Source: Streptomyces globisporus (GTDB taxonomy: Bacteria; Actinomycetota; Actinomycetes; Streptomycetales; Streptomycetaceae). Taken from it: 64,000 nt of DNA. The notes beneath the pieces are model-generated. The model searched no databases. It was not told the origin of the DNA and saw nothing but the letters and a program-made list of their open reading frames with translations. Numbering within the stretch: position 1 is the first letter of the stretch; each line of letters opens with the position of its first letter. This document shows positions 17,146 to 25,608 of the stretch, in pieces. The stretch covers positions 1-64,000 of the forward strand of contig BMTG01000021.1 in the NCBI GenBank assembly GCA_014649555.1, in the 5' to 3' direction. Both the position numbers and the translations under genes were made by a program.

Positions 17146-17756
17146 TCAGAGCACCTCGTGTCCGAGTGTTGCGGCCAGTCGGACCTCGAGTTCGGTGAGC
17201 CGGGTATGGGTGGGAGCCAGAGCCGTGTACCGCCAGCTCCGACCGTCCGGGGGGCGGTCGGCGTAGGGAAGGACGCCCTGGGACTCTCCGGGCTGGCAGT
17301 CCAGTCCGGCTTCGGAGAGGTGCCCGACCGTCTTGTCGAAAGTCATGGGCTCGATGCCGGTGACCGTGCCGGTGGACCAGGCGGGTCGGCCCCCGCCGGT
17401 CAGGCGGCTCACCATGGCCTGCGCGGTGGTGGTGGCGGTGCGTCGTACGTTGCACTCCCATGCGTACAGCGTGCCGTCCTGGGTGCACACCAGATCGAGG
17501 CTGTACGGCCCGCGATAACCTTCGGCGGCCAGCTGCCCGCCCAGCGCCAGGTCCAGTCGGTCAGCTCCTCGGCCGACCTCGCGGTCAGGCCCTTCAGGGG
17601 TGAGCAGCAGCCGGCGAAGGAGCCGCCGCTCATGCGCATCTCGCCGTCGTACACCACCTCATGGCGGCGACTGCTCGCAAAGTGCCGGGGTTCGGGACGT
17701 CGACGACGACGTGGCCGTGACCGCCGGGATCGACCCCCGGGTCCTGCTGCTGATCG
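17146..17756 (-). pseudogene. C-terminal part of a preATP-grasp (PGM1-like) peptide ligase
   Basis: The minus strand reads, across two frame changes (near 17660 and 17555), HVVVDVPNPGTLRAVAA, then VVYDGEMRMSGGSFAGCCSP, then GYRGPYSLDLVCTQDGTLYA and WECNVRRTATTTAQAMVSRL, ending LEVRLAATLGHEVL at 17146. Asp-Leu followed by Glu-Cys-Asn-Val-Arg-Arg is the metal-binding end of ATP-grasp carboxylate-amine ligases related to PGM1. The missing N-terminal preATP-grasp domain of this type is found nearby on the opposite strand (18003-18415). It is a broken gene in a rearranged patch. Confidence 0.55.
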
Positions 17757-17920
17757 CCGGGCGCCTGGGCCGATGGCCTGGACGCCCTGCAGACCGCCGG
17801 CATCGCCCCCGACGCCCCCGGCGTGGTGACCGCCGACGATCCGGCCACAGTCCTGGAGGGACTGACCGAGATGCTGGCCCACCACCGAGCCTGGGACCGC
17901 TTCACCCCGGCTGTCCGACC
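17757..17920 (+). pseudogene. C-terminal end of a KatE-type catalase (GATase1-like domain) fragment
   Basis: The plus strand encodes GAWADGLDALQTAGIAPDAP, GVVTADDPATVLEGLTEML, and AHHRAWDRFTP. This resembles the last 55 residues of the large-subunit catalase C-terminal class-I glutamine-amidotransferase-like domain. A TGA lies just upstream in frame, so nothing continues 5'. The matching upstream piece of such a domain occurs on the minus strand at 18413-18550. Confidence 0.45.
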
Positions 17921-18002
17921 TCGGCCCCGGTCGGCCCCCCGGCACACTCCCGGGGCCGACCGGCGTCGCACGCCGTGACGACGACGCGGAAGGCGATACA
18001 CC

Positions 18003-18415
18003 ATGATCAGCGAACACGAAGGCCCGGGCACCCTCGTCATCCTCGCCAACTTCGTGTCCCCGCTGGCAGTCGACCTCACCGAAGCAGCGGTCCTGCGCCA
18101 GTGGGCGGAGCAAGCGCCTCGCAAGCTGTGGCTCGCCCGGCCCGGCGACGTGCTGATCACCCCGGTCCCTCTCAGCGAGCCCTTCCGACGCTACGTCTTC
18201 CACCGGCTCGGCGTGCCGGAGAGATCGGTGACCGTCATCACCGTGCCCGACACGCCGCACCTGACGACGGCCCAGGCGCTGGCCGAGCACCATCTGCAGG
18301 AGCCCCTACGCGCCCTCGTCGCCGAGCGCCCGACCGCTCGGCTGCTCCCGACCGCGCTCGACGAAGCCTCCGCCGCCCTGGCCGCAGACCTGCGCATTCC
18401 CGTCGTCCCGAGACC
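18003..18415 (+). pseudogene. PreATP-grasp N-terminal domain fragment of a peptide ligase
   Basis: From ATG 18003 (GCGGAAGG upstream) the plus strand encodes TLVILANFVSPLAVDLTEAA, then VLRQWAEQAPRKLWLARPGD and VTVITVPDTPHLTTAQALAE, through ALAADLRIPVVP. This is the preATP-grasp domain that precedes the catalytic domain in PGM1-like ligases. After about 18415 the family pattern ends and the DNA is antisense to a catalase-domain piece. The catalytic half of the same kind of protein lies at 17146-17756 in the opposite orientation. Confidence 0.6.
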
Positions 18416-18550
18416 AGCGGGACCATTCCGGCGTCCAGCACCGCCCGGCGGATCGAGCGGACGCCGGACAGGTCCTGGTCGCCGGCGGTGACGATGCCGA
18501 TGATCCGGCCGTCCCCCGGCCACCTGCCGCCCGGAGAATCGGCGGCACGC
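18413..18550 (-). pseudogene. Catalase C-terminal domain fragment (upstream piece)
   Basis: The minus strand encodes GRIIGIVTAGDQDLSGVRSI then RRAVLDAGMVPLV, similar to the opening beta strand of the GATase1-like C-terminal domain of KatE-type catalases. It stops where the preATP-grasp fragment ends on the other strand. Together with 17757-17920 it suggests one disrupted catalase gene. Short, so only tentative. Confidence 0.35.
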
Positions 18551-18569
18551 CCCAGCTGAACGATCCTGG

Positions 18570-18651
18570 TCAGCCGAGGAAGCTCAGCCGCACCTGGCGG
18601 TCCGGGTTGTCCCGGTTCGTATCCACCAAACCCCGTTAGGGCAACCCCGAC
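18570..18651 (-). repeat. Two-copy conserved repeat, copy 1 (C-terminal coding end of an unknown family)
   Basis: The last 30 bases (18622-18651) are identical to 26999-27028. The rest encodes, on the minus strand, DRQVRLSFLG followed by a stop, as in copy 2, but with mainly synonymous base changes. Copy 1 has one extra base between the two parts, breaking the frame VALTGFGG ... DRQVRLSFLG. The parent gene is not recognised; it may be mobile-element related. Confidence 0.55.
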
Positions 18652-18793
18652 CCTACCGACACAACACATGCGTCCTGCTTCAGACTTCACCTGGAGCAGG
18701 ACGATTGCCCACAGGTCAGGCCGGCACGGGGTTGGCTCCGGACCCTATGAGCGTTGTACGCCCCTGGGGCCGATCAAGCTCACGGGCGGGCCG

Positions 18794-19063
18794 GTGGCTG
18801 CGATCGTCGTTCTCGGTGACCTGCTTGTGTGTCCCGTGCTGCTCCTGGCGTCCACAGGGGTCATCGGTACGGAGCCAACCACCCGAGCGGAGGAGACAGC
18901 TGCTTGGCAGTCCGCCGGGAAGCTGTACTTCGGCTGGCTGGCGGTAGGCGCGACATCCTTCGCCGTGCTGCGCATGCCGAAAGCTCTGCTCGCGCATGTG
19001 TCGACGATGTTGCTCTCACCCATTGCCCCGCTCGTGCTGCTGGTCTCGTCCGGTCTCGGTTGA
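18794..19063 (+). CDS. Small hydrophobic protein, possibly membrane
   Basis: An 89-residue frame from GTG 18794: VAAIVVLGDLLVCPVLLLAS, a short polar stretch, KLYFGWLAVGATSFAVLRMP, and STMLLSPIAPLVLLVSSGLG. Three hydrophobic segments could cross the membrane. No family was recognised and the ribosome site is weak, so this is a low-confidence gene. Confidence 0.35.
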   Translation: MAAIVVLGDLLVCPVLLLASTGVIGTEPTTRAEETAAWQSAGKLYFGWLAVGATSFAVLRMPKALLAHVSTMLLSPIAPLVLLVSSGLG

Positions 19064-19139
19064 TCCTGGACGTGCAGCTGCGGACAGAAGCAGCAGGCGC
19101 GACGACCGTCTGACCGCGTGAAGAAGCCGCACGTAACGA

Positions 19140-19463
19140 TTAGGGCAGCGGACGACGGGGCTCCGGGGCCGTGCGAAGACATTCGGCGACAGACCTGGCG
19201 TCGGCCACGCCGCTGATCGGACCCACCCGTGCCAGGCGCCCCGCCGGGTGCCATTCCAGAGTGCACGGCTGCACTGCCGCGTGGAACCCGGGGCGCGTTC
19301 GGCAGTCGAGGAACCGCCTCAGGCACCCGGTGGTGGCCATGAGGCTGTTCCGACAGCCGTGCACGGCAATCCGCAGGGCCTCCAGGACCTGCGGCGACCA
19401 GGGGCTGCACCGCGAACGGCATTGGCCGGCACCGCTGACGCGCCCCTGCCAGATTGCGGGCAT
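19140..19463 (-). CDS. Hypothetical protein
   Basis: A 107-residue frame including VLEALRIAVHGCRNSLMATT and GPISGVADARSVAECLRTAP. Amino-acid composition and periodicity look coding, but I recognise no family and see no strong ribosome site. It may be a fragment, given the broken genes on both sides. Confidence 0.3.
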   Translation of the reverse strand: MPAIWQGRVSGAGQCRSRCSPWSPQVLEALRIAVHGCRNSLMATTGCLRRFLDCRTRPGFHAAVQPCTLEWHPAGRLARVGPISGVADARSVAECLRTAPEPRRPLP

Positions 19464-19576
19464 GCATCAACCCTGGCGATCAGGAGCCTGACCCGGGGCG
19501 AGCGCCGACCGCCCTGCCCCGGCGAGATCACGGCCCCGGCGGACGGCTCCGACAGCGGGCGCGGGCTGCTGGCACA

Positions 19577-19775
19577 CCTGGGGCATCCCGTACCTCGGTG
19601 ACGCCTCGGAGTCGGCGGCCCTGATCATCGGGGAGCTGACGGCCAACGCGGTGACCCACGGCCGCGTCGCCGGCCGCAACTTCGAACTGCGCCTGTCGCA
19701 CATGCCCGGCGACCCGGAAACGCCGGGCCTCCTGCGGATCAAGGTCACCGACACGAGGCCGCGGGCCTTCGCAGA
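19577..19775 (+). pseudogene. RsbW-like ATP-binding (HATPase) regulator fragment
   Basis: The plus strand encodes TWGIPYLGDASESAALIIGE then LTANAVTHGRVAGRNFELRL and LLRIKVTDTRPRAF. This is the N-box region (ELTANAVTH) and following strands of the small serine/threonine-kinase-like ATP-binding proteins abundant in Streptomyces. The frame is broken upstream of TWGIP, and the remaining C-terminal motif is lost at about 19775. Non-functional remnant. Confidence 0.6.
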
Positions 19776-19888
19776 TGGTCTCCATCCGCGAAGGGCCTCC
19801 CCGGTCGCTCCTGCCGGACGCTCCGCTCGGGATGCGAGGCAGGCGCCGGCGGAAGCGGGGGCGTAAGTCCTCACGGCGGTGCGCCGGA

Positions 19889-22372
19889 CTACGGCGCCTC
19901 CATGAGGGTCTCCGTCGCGACGCTCATGTGCAGCCGCCGGGTGTGGTCGACGGTTCGTACCGGCCCGGTCAGCGTGACCCGGGCCACAAGGCGCGCGTCG
20001 GTGCACGACGCGCTCAGCAGCAGTTCGAGATCGCCCGGCTCGACGATCCGGCGGCCGTCGCGGCCGGTGAAGGACGCGAGGTCCGCCGGGACCGTCACCC
20101 GCACCCTGGCCGCCCGCCCGGGATCCAGGACGAGGCGTACGTACCCGATGAGGCGCCGCACCGGCTGGACCACGGAGGCGACCGGGTCGTGCAGATACAC
20201 CTGGACCACTTCGGTCCCCTCCCGCGCACCGGTGTTGCGGACGGTGCAGGAGAGCCTGAACTGCCCTTCCGTCGAAGCCCTTCCGTGCTCCACGACAAGG
20301 TCGCTCCACTCGAAGGCGGTGTACGTCAGACCGTGACCGAACCCGAACGCCGGGGTCGGGTCGACACTGGAGACGTCGCTGGAGTGGCCGAGCCGCGCCG
20401 CCAGGTACGTGGAGGGCTGGGAGCCCGGGTGGCGCGGCACGCTGACGGGCAGCCGGCCGGACGGTTCGGTGCGGCCGCTGAGCACCGAGGCGATGGCCCT
20501 CGTTCCTTCCTCGCCGGGGAAGAACGACTGCACCACCGCGGCCGCCTCGTCCACCGCACGCCCCAGGGCGTAGGGGCGTCCGGACAGCAGGACGACGACA
20601 ACAGGAGTGCCCGCGTCGAGGAGGGCGTCGAGCAGCAGCTGCTGGGCACCGGGGAGCGCCAGGTTCTCCGCGTCGCAGCCCTCCCCGCTCGTACCCCGCC
20701 CGAAGAGACCGGCCCGGTCGCCGAGTGAGACGATCACGAGGTCGGCGCTCCTGGCCAGTTCGACGGCCTCGCCGAAGCCGCCGGTGTCCGGGCCGTCGAT
20801 GTCCGCACCTTGTGCGGAGACAATCTCGCTGTCGGGGAATTCCGCCGCACATGCCTCGCGCAGGGTGGGAAGTTCGATGCCGAGCGGGGTCTCGGGATAC
20901 TGGCCCCCGACGTGGACGGGAAAGGCGTAGCAGCCGAGTACGGCCGTCGGGGTGTCGGCGTTGGGCCCGATGAGTGCGATACGGGCAGGGGCTCCGGCGG
21001 CCGCATTCGCCGCCAGGGGCAGGGTGCCGTCGTTGCGCAGGAGCACGACGGCCTGTTCGGCGACGCGGCGGGCGAGCGCCCGGTTCTCGTCGGAGTCGAG
21101 AACGACGGTCCCGCGCAGCGCCTCCGAGTCCCCGTCCGCGGAGCCGTCCGCACCCGCGGCTCCCGCGAGCACCGGCGGCACCGGCCTCCAGTCCGCGTCC
21201 AGAAGGCCCAACCGGGCCTTCTGGGCCAGCACTCGGCGTACCGCACGATCCACCAGCGCCTCCGGTACGAGGCCCTCGGCGATGGCGTCGGTCAGCGGGC
21301 CGCCGAACGCCCTGACGGTCGGCAGCTCCACGTCCACACCCGCGCCGAGCGCGGCGCCGGCCGCTTCCCCGAAGGTTGCCGCCACGCCGTGCAGCGTCTT
21401 CAGGAATGCGATTCCGAAGTAGTCCGCGACCACGGTCCCGTCGAATCCCCAGGTGTCACGGAGCAGGCCGGTCAGCAGTGGCCCGTCGGCCGCGGAGGGG
21501 ATTCCGTCGGTGTCGGTGTAGGCGTGCATGACGGACCGTACGCCGCTTTCGCGTACGGCCATCTCGAACGGGGTGAGGATGATGTCGGCCCGCTCCCGCG
21601 TGCCCATGCCGACGGGGGCGAGGTTGCGGCCCGCCCGTGAGGCGGAGTACCCGGCGAAGTGCTTGAGCGTGGCGACGATCCCGGCCGACTCGAGTCCCCG
21701 CACATAGGCGGTGGCGACCGTTCCCACCAGGTACGGGTCCTCGCCGATCGTCTCCTCGACACGGCCCCAGCGTGCGTCGCGTACGACGTCGAGGACGGGG
21801 GCGAGGCCCTGGTGCACGCCGACGGAGCGCAGGTCGCGGCCGATCGCGGCGGCCATCTCGCGGACCAGCTCCGGATGGAAGGTGGCGCCCCAGGACAGCG
21901 GCACCGGGTAGGCGGTCGCGCCCCAGGTAGCGAAACCGGCGAGGCATTCCTCGTGGGCGAGCGCCGGTATGCCGAAGCGGTTCGCTCCGGCGATGCGCTC
22001 CTGGGTGCGCGCCAAGGAGAGGGCGCCCACGGCCGGGTCGACGGGGGCCGTTCCGAACGGGCGGGTCAGTTGGCCGAGTCCGTGTGGAAGAAGGTCGTCG
22101 AGGTCGACGGCCTCCTCCATGTCGTGCTGGAACGGGGCGACTTCGGCGCCCTCGTCGGAAGCGCCCACCCAGACGCCGAAGAGCTGGGCCACCTTCTCCT
22201 GGAGGGTCATGACGGCGATCAGGGCGTCGGCCCTGGCCTCGGGAGCGAGGGCGGGATCGCGCCAGGGCCCGGTGCGGTGGTCCGTGGCACCGGACACCGG
22301 TGCCACGGAGCCGGTGGCCTCGGCGGGTTTCCGGACACCGGTGTTGCCGGTGCCTGCGATGTCGGCGGTCAC
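19889..22372 (-). CDS. Glycoside hydrolase family 3 beta-glycosidase (BxlA-like)
   Basis: An 827-residue GH3 enzyme with an N-terminal TIM barrel, an alpha/beta sandwich (PARIALIGPNADTPTAVLGC) and a C-terminal fibronectin III-like domain (FEWSDLVVEHGRASTEGQFR). The nucleophile is Asp317 in GTVVADYFGIAF; ATLKHFAGYSASRAGRN is the conserved substrate-binding loop; the acid/base candidate is the Glu in SGEGCDAENLALPGAQQ. There is no signal peptide, so it should split imported oligosaccharides in the cytoplasm. Its GTG start overlaps the stop of the second permease. Layout R-E-F-G-A matches the Streptomyces bxl (xylobiose) operon; beta-glucosidase activity is the main alternative. Confidence 0.88.
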   Translation of the reverse strand: MTADIAGTGNTGVRKPAEATGSVAPVSGATDHRTGPWRDPALAPEARADALIAVMTLQEKVAQLFGVWVGASDEGAEVAPFQHDMEEAVDLDDLLPHGLGQLTRPFGTAPVDPAVGALSLARTQERIAGANRFGIPALAHEECLAGFATWGATAYPVPLSWGATFHPELVREMAAAIGRDLRSVGVHQGLAPVLDVVRDARWGRVEETIGEDPYLVGTVATAYVRGLESAGIVATLKHFAGYSASRAGRNLAPVGMGTRERADIILTPFEMAVRESGVRSVMHAYTDTDGIPSAADGPLLTGLLRDTWGFDGTVVADYFGIAFLKTLHGVAATFGEAAGAALGAGVDVELPTVRAFGGPLTDAIAEGLVPEALVDRAVRRVLAQKARLGLLDADWRPVPPVLAGAAGADGSADGDSEALRGTVVLDSDENRALARRVAEQAVVLLRNDGTLPLAANAAAGAPARIALIGPNADTPTAVLGCYAFPVHVGGQYPETPLGIELPTLREACAAEFPDSEIVSAQGADIDGPDTGGFGEAVELARSADLVIVSLGDRAGLFGRGTSGEGCDAENLALPGAQQLLLDALLDAGTPVVVVLLSGRPYALGRAVDEAAAVVQSFFPGEEGTRAIASVLSGRTEPSGRLPVSVPRHPGSQPSTYLAARLGHSSDVSSVDPTPAFGFGHGLTYTAFEWSDLVVEHGRASTEGQFRLSCTVRNTGAREGTEVVQVYLHDPVASVVQPVRRLIGYVRLVLDPGRAARVRVTVPADLASFTGRDGRRIVEPGDLELLLSASCTDARLVARVTLTGPVRTVDHTRRLHMSVATETLMEAP

Positions 22373-23190
22373 TTTCCTCCCACTCCCATCAGCCCCTGTA
22401 CCAGGGCGCGGCGAGCGAACAGATAGACGATCAGGATGGGGAGCATGGACAGGACGACCGCGGCGAGCAGACCAGGGGTGTTGACTCCGTGCTCCGTCTG
22501 GAAGTCGTAGAGCCCCAAGGTGATCACCTTGGTCTCCGCCGACTGCGTCAGAACGAGGGGGAACAGGAAGCCGTTCCACGCCTGGAGCGCGGAGAAGACT
22601 ACGATGGTCGAGATCCCGCTCCTGGACAACGGCAGCACCAGCTGGAAGAAAACCCGTCGGGGCGAGGCGCCGTCCATCGTCATCGCCTCGTACAGATCGG
22701 GGGTGATGTCCCGCATCACACCCGTCAGGATCAGGGCGCACACCGGCATGGCGAAGGCCGCCGTCGGCAGGATGACGCCGATGAGGTTGTCGTAGAGACC
22801 GGCCTCGCTGATGACGAAGAACATCGGGACGATCACCGCCTGCGAGGGGATCGCCAAGCCCAGGAGGAACAACCGGAAGACCGTGGTGGTGGCGCGCCCC
22901 CGGCTCCTGACGATGGTGTACGCCAGCGGCGGGACGAGGAGCAGCACGATGCCCACCACGCACACGGTGACGATGACGGTGTTGAGGAAGTACTGCGCGA
23001 AGCCGCTGTTGAGGTCGTCGATGTAGTTGTCGAGCGTGAAGTGCTCGGGAAAGGACAGCGGGCCGTTCGCCGCGTAGTCTGGGCGCGTCTGGAACGTGGC
23101 GACGAGCATCACGTACAGCGGCAGGCCCACCACGAGGAGCCAGACCAGGGAGCCGAAACCGGCGAAGCAGTTGGGACGGCTCTTCCTCAC
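22369..23190 (-). CDS. Sugar ABC transporter permease, MalG/BxlG-like
   Basis: A 273-residue permease starting at GTG 23190 behind GGAGGGA, overlapping the stop of the first permease. Six hydrophobic segments are visible, and the EAA loop for ATPase docking is near YEAMTMDGASPRRVFFQLVL. It forms half of the membrane channel of a carbohydrate-uptake (CUT1) transporter. No ATPase gene is in the operon; Streptomyces CUT1 systems commonly use the shared MsiK ATPase encoded elsewhere. Confidence 0.9.
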   Translation of the reverse strand: MRKSRPNCFAGFGSLVWLLVVGLPLYVMLVATFQTRPDYAANGPLSFPEHFTLDNYIDDLNSGFAQYFLNTVIVTVCVVGIVLLLVPPLAYTIVRSRGRATTTVFRLFLLGLAIPSQAVIVPMFFVISEAGLYDNLIGVILPTAAFAMPVCALILTGVMRDITPDLYEAMTMDGASPRRVFFQLVLPLSRSGISTIVVFSALQAWNGFLFPLVLTQSAETKVITLGLYDFQTEHGVNTPGLLAAVVLSMLPILIVYLFARRALVQGLMGVGGK

Positions 23191-24122
23191 AGTCCCTCCA
23201 TGGTGCTGCGCATCTTGTCGTAGCCCGAGAGCCGCACCACGATCAGCGAGATGACTGTGGAGACGAGGACCAGGAGGAGGGCGATGGCGGAAGCCCCTCC
23301 GTAGTCGAAGCTCTTGAACGCCTTCTGGTACATGTAGTACGCGCTGATGGTGGTGTCGCTTCCCGGTCCGCCCTGGGTCAGGATGAGCACGGTGTCGAAG
23401 GTCGTGAGTCCGCCGACCACCATCAGGATCATCGAGGTGATGATCGCGTTGCGCAGCTGCGGCAGCGTGATGTGGAAGAACTGCCGGACCGTGCCCGCGC
23501 CGTCGATCTGCGCCGCCTGGTAGAGGACCTGCGGCACCGCGCGCGCCGCGCCCTGGTAGATCAGCGTGTGCAGGGGGGTGAACTGCCAGGTGCTGACGAA
23601 GACCAGGACGCCGATCGCGGTGGCCTGCTTCCCGAACAGGTTGCCGTCGCCGAAGAGCCAGGTCGCCTGCGCGGGGACGCCCATGTTGGGGTCGAGGACG
23701 GCGCGCCACAGCACGGACACGGCCGCGACGGACAGCAGCATCGGGACGAAGTAGATGGCGGACAGAACGCCCCGGTTGCGCTGGTGTCCCGCCGCCCAGA
23801 CCCCGAGCAGAATGCTCAGCGGCGTCTGGACGGCGACCCCGAGCACGGTGAGCAGGACGCTCAGCCAGAGGCTCTTGATCATGACGGGGTCGTCGAGAAG
23901 CTTCCTCCAGTTGTCCAGGCCCGCGAATTCCGGGTCGCTCAGACCGTCCCAGCTGGCGAAGGAGAGTACGGCGACCATGACGAGCGGGACGAGGGCGAAG
24001 AGGCCGAAGAAGACCGCGGCGGGGGCCGCCCAGAGAAATCCCGGGCGGCCCGCTCCGATGGCGGACGAGCCGTCCTTCTTGACCGTCTCACCGTCCGGGG
24101 AGAGGGCTGCGGTGGGGGTCAT
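23187..24122 (-). CDS. Sugar ABC transporter permease, MalF/BxlF-like
   Basis: A 311-residue permease from ATG 24122. A charged N-terminal tail precedes six hydrophobic segments; the EAA-type loop is at YQAAQIDGAGTVRQFFHITL followed by PQLRNAI. It partners the downstream permease (GTGA overlap) and the upstream binding protein (32-bp gap) in one transcript. The ribosome site is weak, so the exact start is less certain than the frame. Confidence 0.9.
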   Translation of the reverse strand: MTPTAALSPDGETVKKDGSSAIGAGRPGFLWAAPAAVFFGLFALVPLVMVAVLSFASWDGLSDPEFAGLDNWRKLLDDPVMIKSLWLSVLLTVLGVAVQTPLSILLGVWAAGHQRNRGVLSAIYFVPMLLSVAAVSVLWRAVLDPNMGVPAQATWLFGDGNLFGKQATAIGVLVFVSTWQFTPLHTLIYQGAARAVPQVLYQAAQIDGAGTVRQFFHITLPQLRNAIITSMILMVVGGLTTFDTVLILTQGGPGSDTTISAYYMYQKAFKSFDYGGASAIALLLVLVSTVISLIVVRLSGYDKMRSTMEGL

Positions 24123-24154
24123 GTCGTGTGTTCCGGGTCCGGATCTCCGTGGGC

Positions 24155-25456
24155 TCACGAGGTCGGCAGCGCCTGCATGGCCTTGATGAAGGCGTCCTCG
24201 TCCATCGAGCCGTTGAAGAACTGCTGGAGGGACTGGTACATCGCGGTGGCCGCCGACTGCGGGTACGCCTGGTCCCAGGAGAGCTGGAACGCCGGGGCCG
24301 CCTTGACCATGTCGTACTGGAACTTCGCGAACTCCGGGCTGGCGGCCGTGTCCAGGAAGCCTTCGGTGTTCGTCGTGGTCGGCAGGTTGCCGATGGCGAG
24401 CTGCGCCTTGACGAACCGGTCCGAGTACATGAGCTTCAGGAACTCGGCAGCGGCCCGCGGGTGCTTCGTCTTCTTCAGCACGGAGTAGAAGTTGTTGGTG
24501 TTGCCGACGACGTTCGCCCGGTCGCCCTTGCCGTCTTCGACGGAGGGGAAGGCGCTGTATCCGAGGTCGCTCTTCGCGAACTCGGGGTGCGCGTCCTGCT
24601 GCGTCGAGTACTCCCACGAGCCCATCAGCTCGAAGCCGGCCCGGCCGGTCGCCAGGAGCGTGGGGGAACCCTGGTCGGTGAACTTCACCGAGTCGTAGTT
24701 GGTGCCGAACGCACCGGCGTCCACCAATTCCCTGATCTTGCTCAGCGCCTTCCGGCTGTCCGGGCTCGCCCAGGCGTCCCGGTCGCCGTCGAGGGCCTTC
24801 TGGAAGAGCTCCGGCCCGGCGATACGGTCGTACAGGTACTCGAACCACATCAGCGTCGGCCACCGGTCGCCGCCCCCCAGCGCGATCGGGGTGACGCCGT
24901 CGGCCTTCAGCGCCTTGACCGCCGCCAGCAGGTCGTCCCAGGTCTTCGGGGGTTCGACGCCCGCCCTCTCAAGGACCTTGCCGTTGCTGAACAGCAGGAC
25001 GGGCTGCGTGCCCCGCATGGGGACCCCGTAGGACGTGCCGTCGACCACCGCGCTGTTGAAGACGGACGGCAGGAACTTCGCCTTGAGGTCGGGGGCCTCG
25101 GCGATGAAGGGGTCCAGCGGGAGGAGCAGGCCGGCGTCGACGAACGGTTTGATGCTGCCGCCGCCCCAGTTGAAGAAGACGTCCGGCGCCTGCTTGCTGT
25201 TGATGATCGTCTGCAGCTTGGCCTGGTAGTCGGCGCCGGGGATCGTGTCCAGGACAGCCTTCACCTTCGACGTCTTGTTGAAGGTGGCGACGATCTCCTT
25301 CTCCACCTTGTTCGCCGCGTCCCCGTAGACCAGGACGCGGAGGGTGTCGCCGCCGGCAGCGTCCGAGTCCCCTCCGCATCCGGACAGGGACAGCACCAGG
25401 GCGAGCGCGGCACCACCGACGACAACGGTCCGCGAGAACCGTGCGCGTTGTTTCAT
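24155..25456 (-). CDS. Extracellular sugar-binding lipoprotein (BxlE-like)
   Basis: A 433-residue solute-binding protein from ATG 25456, behind AAAGG. The signal peptide ends in a lipobox, LVLSLSGCGG, so it is a membrane-anchored lipoprotein. NTSequence features of family 1 binding proteins include LRVLVYGDAANKVEKEIVAT and WDDLLAAVKALKADGVTPIA. It delivers an oligosaccharide to the two permeases downstream. As the first gene after the LacI-type operator region it should be the most strongly regulated member. Confidence 0.92.
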   Translation of the reverse strand: MKQRARFSRTVVVGGAALALVLSLSGCGGDSDAAGGDTLRVLVYGDAANKVEKEIVATFNKTSKVKAVLDTIPGADYQAKLQTIINSKQAPDVFFNWGGGSIKPFVDAGLLLPLDPFIAEAPDLKAKFLPSVFNSAVVDGTSYGVPMRGTQPVLLFSNGKVLERAGVEPPKTWDDLLAAVKALKADGVTPIALGGGDRWPTLMWFEYLYDRIAGPELFQKALDGDRDAWASPDSRKALSKIRELVDAGAFGTNYDSVKFTDQGSPTLLATGRAGFELMGSWEYSTQQDAHPEFAKSDLGYSAFPSVEDGKGDRANVVGNTNNFYSVLKKTKHPRAAAEFLKLMYSDRFVKAQLAIGNLPTTTNTEGFLDTAASPEFAKFQYDMVKAAPAFQLSWDQAYPQSAATAMYQSLQQFFNGSMDEDAFIKAMQALPTS

Positions 25457-25468
25457 CGGCACACCTTT

Positions 25469-25481
25469 CGAAACTCTTTCG
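25469..25481. promoter_or_regulatory. Inverted repeat CGAAActcTTTCG, candidate LacI-family operator
   Basis: A perfect 5-3-5 inverted repeat, 13 bases before the binding-protein ATG and in the interval divergent to the LacI-type gene. Binding by that repressor is inferred from position. Confidence 0.45.
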
Positions 25482-25608
25482 ATCCCATTACCGAAACTTC
25501 CTGGGTCCGGACGCTAGAACTCTCCATCTGGGGGGTCAACCCTCGGTCGCGCCGTTATCGAAGCGTTACGTCTGAGCGTCAGCTGTCCCGTGCTTTATGC
25601 TCCAGGCC

